Origin: Planctomycetes bacterium SM23_32
Lineage (GTDB): Bacteria > Planctomycetota > Brocadiia > SM23-32
Reading direction: 5' to 3'
Assembly (NCBI GenBank): GCA_001303885.1
Contig: LJUE01000084.1
Coordinates: 1 to 12,050 of the forward strand
DNA length: 12,050 nucleotides
In this document: positions 1 through 7,242 of the stretch, piece after piece
Numbering within the stretch: the first letter of the stretch is position 1
How the letters are laid out: each line of letters starts with the position of its first letter
The notes under the pieces: generated by a model
What the model saw: the letters and a program-made list of their open reading frames with translations, nothing else
What the model was told of the DNA's origin: nothing
The model's database searches: none
Position numbers and translations under genes: made by a program

Positions 1-912
1 CTCGGGGAACGGCCAGAGCGTGATGGGCCGGAACAGCGCCACCTTGAAGGGCAGAGGCCGCGGCGGCCGCTCCACGACCTGGCGGCAGATGCGCGCGCTG
101 GTGCCGTAGGCGACCATGACGACGTCCGCCTCCTTCGGGCCGGTCAGCTCGCAACGCACTTCCCGTTCGTGGATCTCGGCGTAGCGGGCCTGGAGGCGCA
201 GGTTCAGCTCTTCCAGGTCATCGGGGCTGAGGCGAAAGGAGGCCACGAGGTTCCGCTGGCGGCCGGGCTCGCCGGTCAGGGCCCAAGGCTTGGGCGGCGG
301 ATCGGGAGGCGGCAGGTGGTCGAAGGATGCCTGCTCCATCATCTGGCCGATCATCCCGTCGCTCAAGACGATGACGGGCGTGCGATACGCGTCGGCCAGG
401 TCAAAGGCCAGGTAGGTCAGGTCGGCCACTTCCTGGACGCCGGCCGGCGCCAGGGAGATGCAGCGGTAGTCGCCGTGCCCCCCGCCGCGGGTGGTCTGGT
501 AGTAGTCGGCCTGTGCCGGCGATATGTTGCCCAGGCCGGGGCCGCCGCGCTGAACGTTGATGATGACGGCCGGCAGCTCGCTGCCCGCCAGGTAGGAGAT
601 GCCCTCCTGCTTGAGGCTGATGCCAGGGCTGCTGGAGGACGTCATGGCCCGGGCGCCGGCGGCGCTGGCGCCGTAGACCATGTTGATGGCGGCCAGTTCG
701 CTCTCCGCCTGGATGAAGATGCCGCCGCGCAGGGGGAGCTGGTCCGCCATGTAGGCGGTGAGCTCGTTCTGCGGGGTGATGGGATAGCCGGCGTAGAGGC
801 GGCATCCGGCCCGGATGGCGGCCTCGCCGGCCGCCTCGTTGCCGGAGATGAGCACCTGCTGCCCCTCGCCCGCTGTGGCGTCCATCAGTGCGCCGGTGGA
901 GTCTTTGTCCAT
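1..912 (-). CDS. vorB: 2-oxoacid:ferredoxin oxidoreductase, alpha subunit (VorB/KorA type), 3' end outside window
   Basis: The alpha subunit of a CoA-acylating 2-oxoacid:ferredoxin oxidoreductase, which oxidatively decarboxylates branched-chain 2-oxoacids or 2-oxoglutarate in the cytoplasm. The window holds 304 codons, open to the left edge. Visible signatures are GNEAAGEAAIRAGC (residues 24-37), YPITPQNE (43-50), the QAESELAAINMVYGA stretch (68-82), TSSSSPGISLKQEG (91-104) and RGGPGLGNI (122-130). The QAES, SSSSPGISLKQEG and RGGPGLG blocks are typical of proteins named VorB (3-methyl-2-oxobutanoate dehydrogenase subunit). The ATG at 912-910 shares its A with the ferredoxin stop codon (TGATG), so translation is probably coupled; I see no strong Shine-Dalgarno. 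The TPP-binding and gamma subunits are expected just beyond position 1. The family is secure; 2-oxoisovalerate versus 2-oxoglutarate specificity cannot be read from this chain. Confidence 0.92.
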   Translation of the reverse strand, partial: MDKDSTGALMDATAGEGQQVLISGNEAAGEAAIRAGCRLYAGYPITPQNELTAYMADQLPLRGGIFIQAESELAAINMVYGASAAGARAMTSSSSPGISLKQEGISYLAGSELPAVIINVQRGGPGLGNISPAQADYYQTTRGGGHGDYRCISLAPAGVQEVADLTYLAFDLADAYRTPVIVLSDGMIGQMMEQASFDHLPPPDPPPKPWALTGEPGRQRNLVASFRLSPDDLEELNLRLQARYAEIHEREVRCELTGPKEADVVMVAYGTSARICRQVVERPPRPLPFKVALFRPITLWPFPE

Positions 913-1202
913 CACGTGCCGGCCGGCTCTTCGACGCCGGCGCTTCGGCCTTTGGCGGAGCTGCCGGGCGGAGTGGACCACACTTCGATGCGCGTGACCT
1001 GGACCGCGCCGTCCGGGCAGATTGTAGCGCACTGCAGGCAGCCCGTGCAATCGGCCTCGGCCCTGACGGCCACCGTCTGCACGCCCCGCCGGTTCGGCTT
1101 GGCCCGGATGTATAGCTTGCCCTGCTCACAGAAGGCCACGCAGAGCCCGCAGCCCTTGCACAGGTGGTCGAGCACCGTGATCTCGAATCGCTTATCTGAC
1201 AT
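912..1202 (-). CDS. vorD: 2x[4Fe-4S] ferredoxin subunit of 2-oxoacid:ferredoxin oxidoreductase
   Basis: A 96-residue electron-transfer subunit that would carry electrons from the TPP/Fe-S core of the oxidoreductase to soluble ferredoxin. Two CxxCxxCxxxC clusters are visible: CKGCGLCVAFC (residues 15-25) and CTGCLQCATICP (52-63). The first lacks the usual Pro after its fourth Cys. The tail after about residue 75 is Gly/Ser/Pro-rich and probably disordered. The start codon lies inside the last codons of nadK (11-nt overlap), with GGAGAGGG about 10 nt upstream; the stop overlaps the vorB start as TGATG. This position directly before vorB matches the korD/vorD subunit seen in such operons. The alternative, a stand-alone ferredoxin, is less likely given the overlap. 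The symbol follows from context rather than from a specific signature. Confidence 0.9.
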   Translation of the reverse strand: MSDKRFEITVLDHLCKGCGLCVAFCEQGKLYIRAKPNRRGVQTVAVRAEADCTGCLQCATICPDGAVQVTRIEVWSTPPGSSAKGRSAGVEEPAGT

Positions 1203-2028
1203 AGCTCGGCTGCCCTCTCCAGTCCAGCTTGTTGCGCAGCGTCTCGAAGAACGTATTGCGCCCGGTCTGTATCAGCCGCAGGGGCTCTGCGGCCTTGCCG
1301 ATCCTGATGATGTCGCCCTTGCGCAGTTCCTCGCTCACCTGTCCGTCCACGGTGAGGGCGGGCTTCTGGGCCCATTCGCGGGCGGTGGCGGTGAGCGTCA
1401 GGCTTGCCGGCAGCACCAGCGGCCGGTTGCTCAGCGTGTGCGGGCAGATGGGAGTGACGATGAGGGCCTCGATCTCGGGGTAGACGATCGGCCCTCCGGC
1501 GGCCAGGCTGTGGGCCGTCGAGCCGACCGGCGTCGCCACGATCAGGCCGTCCGCCCGGTAGGTGGTCACCAGTTCGCCGTCCACCGAGAAGTCTATCGTC
1601 ATGATGCGAGACAGCGACGTGCGAGCGAGCACCGCGTCGTTCAGGCCGACCGTGTCGAGCACCGTCCGGCCGTCCCGCTCCAGCGCGCAGGCGAGCATCA
1701 TGCGCTCAGCCAGCCGGCAGCGGCCCTCGAGCACCTCGGTCAACGTCTCCTCATACTGCTCGACCGTCGTCTCGGTGAGGAACCCGAACTTGCCCACGTT
1801 GATGCCGATCATCGGCACGCCGCCGGGGGCCAGCCTGCGCGCCGCCTGCAGCACCGAGCCGTCTCCTCCGAGCACCACCGCCCAGTCCATCTCCTCGGCG
1901 CTCACCTGGCGGCTCAGCTCCAGGTCCACCTCCACGTGGGCCTTCTGCTCCAGCCACGGCGCGATGAGGTCCACAGCCTTGTGGACGGCCTCCTTCGCCT
2001 TGTTGCCGACGATGATGACCCGTTTCAT
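1192..2028 (-). CDS. nadK: NAD kinase
   Basis: ATP- (or polyphosphate-) dependent NAD+ kinase that makes NADP+, cytoplasmic, 278 residues, a usual bacterial length. The GGDGS motif is at residues 54-58 with the following Gly-rich GINVGKFGFLTE stretch (75-86). NDAV (130-133) corresponds to the NE.. substrate-binding region, here with Asp in place of the more common Glu. The family signature DGLIVATPVGSTA (160-172) continues into SLAAGGP (174-180), then PHTLSNRPLVLP (196-207) and TVDGQ (226-230). The start is ATG 2028-2026; only a weak purine run (GAGAG) precedes it. It follows xseB by 37 nt and overlaps the ferredoxin gene by 11 nt, so it is inside the same operon. Placing NADP synthesis with a ferredoxin-linked oxidoreductase could reflect shared redox demand, but a simple operon of convenience is equally possible. 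Confidence 0.95.
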   Translation of the reverse strand: MKRVIIVGNKAKEAVHKAVDLIAPWLEQKAHVEVDLELSRQVSAEEMDWAVVLGGDGSVLQAARRLAPGGVPMIGINVGKFGFLTETTVEQYEETLTEVLEGRCRLAERMMLACALERDGRTVLDTVGLNDAVLARTSLSRIMTIDFSVDGELVTTYRADGLIVATPVGSTAHSLAAGGPIVYPEIEALIVTPICPHTLSNRPLVLPASLTLTATAREWAQKPALTVDGQVSEELRKGDIIRIGKAAEPLRLIQTGRNTFFETLRNKLDWRGQPSYVR

Positions 2029-2065
2029 CGCTCTCAGATCTGCGCCGGGCCGTTCTGGATAGCGC

Positions 2066-2335
2066 TCATTGCTCGGGCGGCTCGAACGCCTCTTCCTTCA
2101 ACTCGCCCTCCAGGGTCTCGACGAGCTTGCGGACCTTCAGGTCCGCCTCCTGCAGCATCTTCTGGCAGGCCCGGAAGGCCCGCACGCCGTCCTCGTAGAG
2201 ATGCAGGGACTCCTCGAGCGGCAGGTTGCCCTCCTCCAGGCGGCGCACGGCGTCCTCGAGCGCCTGCAGGTTCTGCTCGAAGCTGGCCGGCGTGGCCTGA
2301 TCGGCCCCCTGGTTGTGGCTTGCCTTGTCCGCCAT
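2066..2335 (-). CDS. xseB: Exodeoxyribonuclease VII small subunit
   Basis: The small subunit of exonuclease VII, which with XseA degrades single-stranded DNA to oligonucleotides. The 89-residue length is typical. The XseB core is clear: SFEQNLQALEDAVRRLEEG (residues 18-36), LPLEESLHLYEDGVRAF (38-54) and a C-terminal helix with ADLKVRKL (64-71); the predicted fold is a helical hairpin that binds the large subunit. The N-terminal 17 residues are polar and probably disordered. I chose the ATG at 2335-2333 because it follows GAGG by 5 nt and gives the family length; a longer upstream frame exists but carries no XseB homology. xseA is not in this window, so the common xseA-xseB linkage is broken here. 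It is the first gene of the leftward operon. Confidence 0.93.
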   Translation of the reverse strand: MADKASHNQGADQATPASFEQNLQALEDAVRRLEEGNLPLEESLHLYEDGVRAFRACQKMLQEADLKVRKLVETLEGELKEEAFEPPEQ

Positions 2336-2395
2336 CGTGACCTCGGTCGGAAGGCGGCGCCGGAACGGTCCTGCGGGGCTCCTATCGCGAAGCCT

Positions 2396-2424
2396 TTGCC
2401 CTGACGCAAGCACGTCATTATAGT
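2396..2424 (+). promoter_or_regulatory. Putative sigma70-type promoter for the radical SAM gene
   Basis: TTGCCC at 2396-2401 (4/6 to TTGACA), exactly 17 nt spacer, then TATAGT at 2419-2424 (5/6 to TATAAT). Transcription would begin about 2431, upstream of the GTG at 2489. The -10 covers a possible GTG start at 2423, which argues that 2423 is not the translation start. Confidence 0.55.
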
Positions 2425-2445
2425 GAAATGCGCCGGCCGCCGAAA
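2417..2445 (-). promoter_or_regulatory. Putative sigma70-type promoter for xseB-nadK-vorDB
   Basis: On the minus strand a perfect TATAAT is seen at 2422-2417. The position 17 nt upstream (2445-2440) reads TTTCGG, which is a poor -35, so activity would depend on the -10 or on an activator. The distance to the xseB ATG would leave a leader of roughly 75 nt. This -10 shares bases with the -10 of the rightward promoter. Confidence 0.45.
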
Positions 2446-2476
2446 GGGCCGAAGCCGACCCAGAGCCGCGGCGAAG

Positions 2477-2481
2477 GGAGG
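2477..2481 (+). promoter_or_regulatory. Ribosome binding site deciding the radical SAM start
   Basis: GGAGG lies 7 nt before the GTG at 2489-2491. No comparable site precedes the in-frame GTG at 2423, so this site fixes the start at 2489. Confidence 0.7.
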
Positions 2482-2488
2482 GGCGAGC

Positions 2489-3379
2489 GTGCCCACCGAA
2501 CCCAGCCGGGACCGCGTCAGGCCATCCGAGCAGCAGGTGCGCGAGGCCTATGGGCTGGCCAATCCCTGCCGCATCTGCCCGCGGCTCTGTCGCGTTGACC
2601 GCCCGGCGGGCGAGAAGGGCTACTGCGGGATCGGCGCGCTGCCGGTGGTCTCCAGCGCCGGCCCGCACTACGGCGAGGAGCGGCCCCTGGTGGGCCGGGG
2701 CGGTTCGGGCACCATCTTTCTGGCCGGCTGCAACCTGCTCTGCGTCTTCTGCCAGAACTACGACATCAGCCACGGCCGCGCCGGGCAGGCGGCCACGCCG
2801 GCCGAGATCGCCCGCGTCATGATCCTGCTGGAGCGGCGCGGCTGCGAGAACGTCAACTTCGTCACACCCTCCCACGTGGCCCCGTGGCTGATGGACGCGG
2901 TGCGGCGCGCCAGGCTGGAGGGCTTCAGAGCGCCCATCGTCTACAACTGCGGCGGCTACGAGATGACGGAGACCCTCCGCCTGCTGGAGGGCACGGTGGA
3001 CATCTACATGCCCGACGCCAAGTTCTGGAGCGCCGAGACGGCGTTCCGCTACGCGACGGCGCGCGACTACGTGGAGCGGATGCGGGCGGCGCTGATCGAG
3101 ATGCACCGCCAGGTGGGCGTGCTGTGCATCGAGGACGGCGTGGCCCGGCGGGGGCTGCTGGTGCGCCATCTGGTGATGCCCGGCCTCGTCGAGGAGAGCA
3201 AGCAGGTGCTCCGCTTCGTCGCCGATGAGGTCTCGCCCCACACCTACGTCAACGTGATGGACCAGTACCGGCCCATGTACGAGGCGCACGACTACGTGGA
3301 GATCGCCCGACCCATCACGGGCCGGGAGTTCCGCGAGGTCGGCGACTATGCGCGCGGGCTGGGCCTGAACCTCCTCTGA
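2489..3379 (+). CDS. Radical SAM protein, PflX/COG1313 family
   Basis: A 296-residue cytoplasmic Fe-S protein of the radical SAM superfamily, resembling proteins annotated as PflX or as pyruvate formate-lyase-activating-enzyme-like. The family has no settled substrate. The radical SAM cluster motif is CNLLCVFCQN (C81, C85, C88). Upstream is a second Cys set, CRICPRLC plus GEKGYC (C27, C30, C34, C46), characteristic of this family and likely a further metal site. GTIFLAG precedes the motif as the beta strand of the barrel; PDAKFW (about 174-179) and the C-terminal YRPMYEA (253-259) are also family-like. Start: GTG 2489 with GGAGG 7 nt upstream; an upstream in-frame GTG at 2423 would add 22 basic residues and sits in the promoter. 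It is divergent from xseB and precedes the YbaK gene on the same strand, with a 126-nt gap. No glycyl-radical enzyme partner is visible, so an activase role cannot be claimed. Confidence 0.9.
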   Translation: MPTEPSRDRVRPSEQQVREAYGLANPCRICPRLCRVDRPAGEKGYCGIGALPVVSSAGPHYGEERPLVGRGGSGTIFLAGCNLLCVFCQNYDISHGRAGQAATPAEIARVMILLERRGCENVNFVTPSHVAPWLMDAVRRARLEGFRAPIVYNCGGYEMTETLRLLEGTVDIYMPDAKFWSAETAFRYATARDYVERMRAALIEMHRQVGVLCIEDGVARRGLLVRHLVMPGLVEESKQVLRFVADEVSPHTYVNVMDQYRPMYEAHDYVEIARPITGREFREVGDYARGLGLNLL

Positions 3380-3401
3380 CGGCGGGGCGCCGCCGGCCAC
3401 G

Positions 3402-3430
3402 TTGACGGGGGGCGGGCGGTGGTGTATCGT
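3402..3430 (+). promoter_or_regulatory. Putative sigma70-type promoter for the YbaK-type gene
   Basis: TTGACG at 3402-3407 (5/6), 17-nt spacer, TATCGT at 3425-3430 (4/6). It lies in the gap between the radical SAM stop and the deacylase start, about 75 nt ahead of the ATG, and would let the deacylase be transcribed separately. Confidence 0.5.
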
Positions 3431-3505
3431 AATCGCTGGCAGTCACGGGGTTGATGGCTCCCACGCCGTGTCGCACACCATGCTGGGGGAAAGGAGGGAC
3501 CGGCG

Positions 3506-3964
3506 ATGAACGTGCAGGAGTTCCTCAAGGAGAAGGGGGTGTCGTTCGAAGTTATTCCGCACGAGCAGGCCTACACGGCCCAGGAAGTGGCGGCGGCCGA
3601 GCACGTGACGGGCCACCGGTTCGCCAAGACCGTCATAGCCAAGGGCGGGGACGAGGCCTTCATGCTCGTGCTGCCAGCCAGCCGGCACGTGGACTTTGCC
3701 AGGGCGGCCAAGCTGGCCGGCACGAAGCTCAAGATGGTCTCCGAGGAAGAGATGAAGAAGCTCTTCCCGGACTGCGAGATCGGCGCCGAGCCGCCTTTCG
3801 GGGCGGAGTACGGCCTGAAGACGCTCGTGGACGATTCGCTCACGGAGATGGGCGAGATAGTCTTCCGGGCCGGCACGCACGACCAGACCATCAAGATGAG
3901 CTACGCCGACTACGCGTCGGTGGCGAATCCGGCGGTCGGCAGCTTCACCGCCTCGGCGGAGTAG
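3506..3964 (+). CDS. YbaK/EbsC-type aminoacyl-tRNA deacylase
   Basis: A 152-residue single-domain protein of the YbaK/ProX (INS) fold. Members hydrolyse mischarged tRNAs such as Cys-tRNA(Pro) or Ala-tRNA(Pro) in trans. Family features: RFAKTVIAK (residues 38-46), where K41 is the likely equivalent of the conserved catalytic lysine; the MLVLPASRHVDF strand (53-64); a KLKMVSEEEM segment (74-83); and the IGAEPPFG loop (92-99), followed by TLVDDSL (106-112). The final TIKMSYADY (128-136) is typical of the subgroup. AAGGAGG at 3491-3497 sits 8 nt before the ATG, an excellent ribosome binding site. It converges on the fused spermidine-synthase-like gene, with only 34 nt between the two stop codons. 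Which tRNA it edits cannot be told from sequence alone. Confidence 0.9.
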   Translation: MNVQEFLKEKGVSFEVIPHEQAYTAQEVAAAEHVTGHRFAKTVIAKGGDEAFMLVLPASRHVDFARAAKLAGTKLKMVSEEEMKKLFPDCEIGAEPPFGAEYGLKTLVDDSLTEMGEIVFRAGTHDQTIKMSYADYASVANPAVGSFTASAE

Positions 3965-3998
3965 ACGCGCCGGCATTCCACGCTCTGCCCGGCGCCGA

Positions 3999-6900
3999 TC
4001 ACTCGGACGCTGGAGGGGTAGGGGCGCCCCGCAGGCGCTGGGCCTGACGGCGGTGGCGCTCGGCGCTCGGGCGGTTGCCCAGTCGCTCGTAGGTCTCGGC
4101 GAGCATGTCGTGCGTGCGGGCGTTGACGAGGCCCAGCTCGCGTCCGCCAGGTTGGGCTTCAGGGCCACTGCCTGCTGCAGCTGGCCCAGGGCGGCGCCCC
4201 GCTCGCCCAGCAGGCCGTAGACGGAGCCCAGTTGCGCGTGGGCCTCCGCCGAGCCCGGCGCCAGGTCCACGGCGCGCAGCAGCGGGCCGAGCGCCTGCCC
4301 GACGCGGCCCGCGCGCACGTAGGCCACCCCCAGGTCGTAGTGCGCGTCGGCCGACCCGGTGTCCAGCACGACGGCGCGTGCCAGGACCTGAATCGCCTCC
4401 TCCGGGCGGCGCATCAGCAGGTAGCACGAGCCCAGGGCCGTCAGCGGTTCAGCCGAATCCGGCTCGCGAGCGGCCCACTGGCTCAGGGCCACCAGCGCGT
4501 CGTCGTAACGGGCCGCAGCCAGCATCTGCCGCGCCTGCTTCTTCAGGTCGTCCAGGGGCAGGCCTTCCACCTGTTCGGCCGTCAGGCCGGCCAGCCTGGC
4601 CGTCTCCGCGGCAAACAGCCGGCTGACGGGGTGCTCGGGGGCGAGCTCCACGGCCGCCAGCAGCTCCCGCCGGCGCCGCTCCACGTCCCTGCGCGGCGCC
4701 ATCAGCACCGCCAGGGCGTGGTCGTTGGCCTCGTGCAGGCGCTGGAGCTTCGCCCTGAACTGCTGCGCGTCGGGCAGCGACTCGACGTTCGTCAGGTGGC
4801 CGAGGATCGCGTCGCGGTGCGCGCCCAGAAGTGCGTAGGAGGCGGGGATCATGCCGTGGCTGCGGTAGATGCGGGACGTCATGAACCTCAAGACGGGTTT
4901 GTGCTCGGTGCTCAGGGGTGCGTCGGCCAGCTCGGGAACAGGACCGCTTATGTCCGCCAGGTAACAGGTCAGCAGCACGGCCGGGTCGTCCAGGTAGATC
5001 GCCTCCAGGTCCCGGCGCGCGAACCGCTCGAAACGCTCGGCAAAGCGCGCCGCGTCAACCTCCAGCGGCCGGTCGGAGCCGACCAGCAGGGCGTGCTTGT
5101 TCCAGTAGAACAGGCTGCTCCACACGTAGACATGGGGGAAGACCTCGTGGAAGGTCCGCAGCACCGTCTTGACGTCCTGCAGCGGCATCTCCAGGGGGAA
5201 CCAGCTCGTCATGATGCCGCCGGGCCTGAGATGGTCGCGGCCGCTGCGGAAGTACTCCAGCGTGTAGAGCGCCGAGTTGCCCGCCATGTGCGGCCAGATC
5301 GAGTCGTTGGCGATCACGTCGTACGTCTGGCCGCTGTAGCGCACGTAGGCGGAGGCGTCCATCACGATGGCGTTGAAGTTCTCCCATTCCAGGATGCCCC
5401 CGTTGATGTCCCGGAAGTACCGGTCGGCCAGGTCGAGCATGGCGCGGCTTATCTCCACGCAGTCGAACCGCTCCACGTCGTAGCTGGCGAAGATGCGGGA
5501 GGTCTCGCCGCTGCCGAAGCCCACCTGGCAGACGCGTTGCGGGCCGGGATGGATGAGCATCGGCACGTGGGCCTGGAGCTTCTGCGTGGTGCGCAGCACG
5601 TAGCTGGTGCCCGCCACGTCGCTTGAGCCGGCTGCGATGGTCTTGTAGCCTTCCGGCACCCTGCAGGCGACCACCACCCCCTCCACGCCCTCTTCATAGC
5701 CCAGCAGCGTGACCTTCTCGCCCGGCCGCAGCATGGCCACCGCCTGGTTCTTCAGGAAGTAGTTGACCAGGAAGTCGGCCGGGGTCAGGAGCCACACCGC
5801 CAGTCCCGCTGCCCAGAGGCACGCGATGACCCACGGGGCAGGGATGCGCCCCGGTCGCGGCGATGCCGCCAGGATCACGCTCCCGCTCGCCAGGATCAGC
5901 ACCGAGGCGAGCGCCATGGCACGCTGCGTCCCGACGGCCCTCACCAGCACGAAACCGGTGACCAGGGCCCCCATCACCGCGCCCACCGTGTTGAACACGT
6001 AGATGCGGCCCACCGAGCGGCCCGTCTCCCGCACGCCCCTTGCGTGCAGATGGCACGCCAGCGGGAAGGCGATGCCCATCAGCGTCGTCGGCACCACCAT
6101 GACGGCGGCAGCCGAGGCCAGTTCGCCGACCACGCGCTCCGCGAAGGTCTGGTAGCCGGGGCGCGCCGAGGAAAAGAGCAGCACCGTGCCCAGCCCGCAG
6201 ACGCCGATCGCTCCTTCAAGAAGACCGAACAGGCGCCAGTAGTCCGGCTTGGCCCGGCTGCGCTGAAGCGCCCCCACCAGCACGCCGCCCAGCCCCAGCC
6301 CCAACAGGAACGTCGTCAGCATCGTGCTGAAGGCGTAGACCGTCGTCTGGAACTTGAAGCCGAGCAGCCGCGTCCAGAGCACCTCGTAGGAGAACGACAC
6401 GAACCCCGACACCGCCACCGCCAGCACGATCAGCCGCAGCCGGCCCGGCCCCAGCGCCGCCTGCGCGCCGGCCTCCTCCGCCGGCTCCAGCTCCGCCGCC
6501 GCTTCCTCCTGCTCGCGGCCCACCGCGTGCAGGGCCAGGAACGCCACCGCCAGCAGCAGGTTGACGCCCGCCGCCACGTAGACCGTCCTCAGCGTCCCCA
6601 GCTCCTTCACCAGCACAAAGCCCGTCAAGAACGCACCGCCGGCCGCACCCAGCGTGTTCAGCCCGTAGAGCAGCCCCACCGCCGGACCCACCAGACCCCG
6701 CCGCGCCGCCAGGAAACGGCTTAAGACCGGCAGCGTGCCGCCCATCAGGAAGGTCGGCGCCAACAGCACCGCCGCCGAGACCACCACCTGCGTCAACGTC
6801 AGGAGCCCCGGGCTCCCGGAGGCCCGGAAGACCACCCCGTAAAGCCCCTCAGCCCACTGCAGGGCGTAAGGCACCCCGAGGGCCGAGAGCCCTATGCCCA

Positions 6901-7177
6901 CCTGCAGGAGGGCGTAGATCAGCAGGTAGCGCCGCGCCCGGTCCGCCAGGCGCCCCAGCACGTAGCTGCCGGCCGCCAGCCCGGCCATGAAGACACTGAT
7001 GACGACGCTGACGGCGTAGGTGGTGTTGCCGAAGACCGTGCTGAAGACGTGCTTCCAGGCCACCTCGTAAACCAGCCCCACCGAGCCGGAAACCACGAAC
7101 AGCACGCAGACGCAGAGGACGACGACCGGGGAGATGATGACGCCCCCCGGGCGGGGTGCTCCGGCGTCGTCGGTCAT
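3999..7177 (-). CDS. Fused MFS-like / spermidine-synthase-like / TPR membrane protein, frameshifted near 3' end
   Basis: A large fusion of about 1,059 residues when one frameshift is allowed. Residues 17-465 carry about 12-13 hydrophobic segments in two homologous halves: GLVYEVAW (34-41) mirrors SFSYEVLW (261-268), and PTFLMGGTLP (141-150) mirrors PTTLMGIAFP (363-372). Residues about 490-760 form a Rossmann methyltransferase/spermidine-synthase-like domain: QVGFGSGETSR (551-561) for SAM or decarboxylated SAM, VEISRAM (574-580) with the ribose-binding Glu, MDASAY (606-611) and YDVIANDSIWP (619-629) with the Asp expected in aminopropyltransferases. TPR-type helical repeats follow (about 905-1059). 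At 4139-4142 the frame must shift; the corrected frame ends at TGA 4001-3999 in PASE. Start: ATG 7177 with GGAG 8 nt upstream. The family is often called fused MFS/spermidine synthase; polyamine synthesis is unproven for it. Confidence 0.82.
4139..4142 (-). other. Apparent one-base frameshift in the last TPR of the fusion protein
   Basis: Upstream of here the TPR reads VALKPNLADA; just downstream the TPR-like sequence continues in another frame as ELGLVNARTHDMLAETYERL, ending at a stop at 3999. One missing base between GAC (4144-4142) and GAG (4139-4137) would restore a continuous repeat. No slippery heptamer is present, so programmed frameshifting is unlikely; an assembly error or a real mutation are the options. 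Confidence 0.8.
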
Positions 7178-7207
7178 GGCGATGGCTCCGGCGCGGTGAA
7201 GGGCAGC

Positions 7208-7236
7208 ATTCTACGGGAAGGCGGCCGCCCTGTCCA
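7208..7236 (-). promoter_or_regulatory. Putative sigma70-type promoter for the fused spermidine-synthase-like gene
   Basis: On the minus strand TGGACA (7236-7231, 5/6), a 17-nt spacer and TAGAAT (7213-7208, 5/6) lie wholly in the 65-nt gap between the acyltransferase stop and the ATG at 7177. The leader would be about 25 nt. This is the best-scoring promoter by eye in the window and suggests the fusion gene is at least partly independent of the upstream genes. Confidence 0.55.
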
Positions 7237-7242
7237 CGCAGG

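Noticed and set aside
169..2340. Long plus-strand open frame opposite vorB, vorD, nadK and xseB
   Set aside because: It is antisense to four well-identified genes, has a low-complexity Arg/Ala/Gly/His-rich product with no recognisable family, and is what third-position GC bias produces on the opposite strand.
2423..2488. Upstream GTG start for the radical SAM gene
   Set aside because: It lies within the -10 hexamer, lacks a ribosome binding site and adds a basic 22-residue leader not seen in the family; GTG 2489 has a good Shine-Dalgarno.
3381..3394. GC hairpin (GGCGG…CCGCC) just after the radical SAM stop as a terminator
   Set aside because: Only a 5-bp stem and no T run follows, so intrinsic termination is not supported.
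3443..3998. C-terminal extension of the fusion protein in its uncorrected frame
   Set aside because: It is antisense to the YbaK-type deacylase and follows a frameshift; the corrected frame keeps the TPR pattern and stops at 3999.
4130..4150. Programmed ribosomal frameshifting in the fusion gene
   Set aside because: There is no slippery heptamer, no A/T homopolymer and no obvious stimulatory element at the break point.
4232..5626. Plus-strand open frame opposite the fused spermidine-synthase-like gene
   Set aside because: Antisense shadow of a strongly supported gene; no motif or ribosome binding site.
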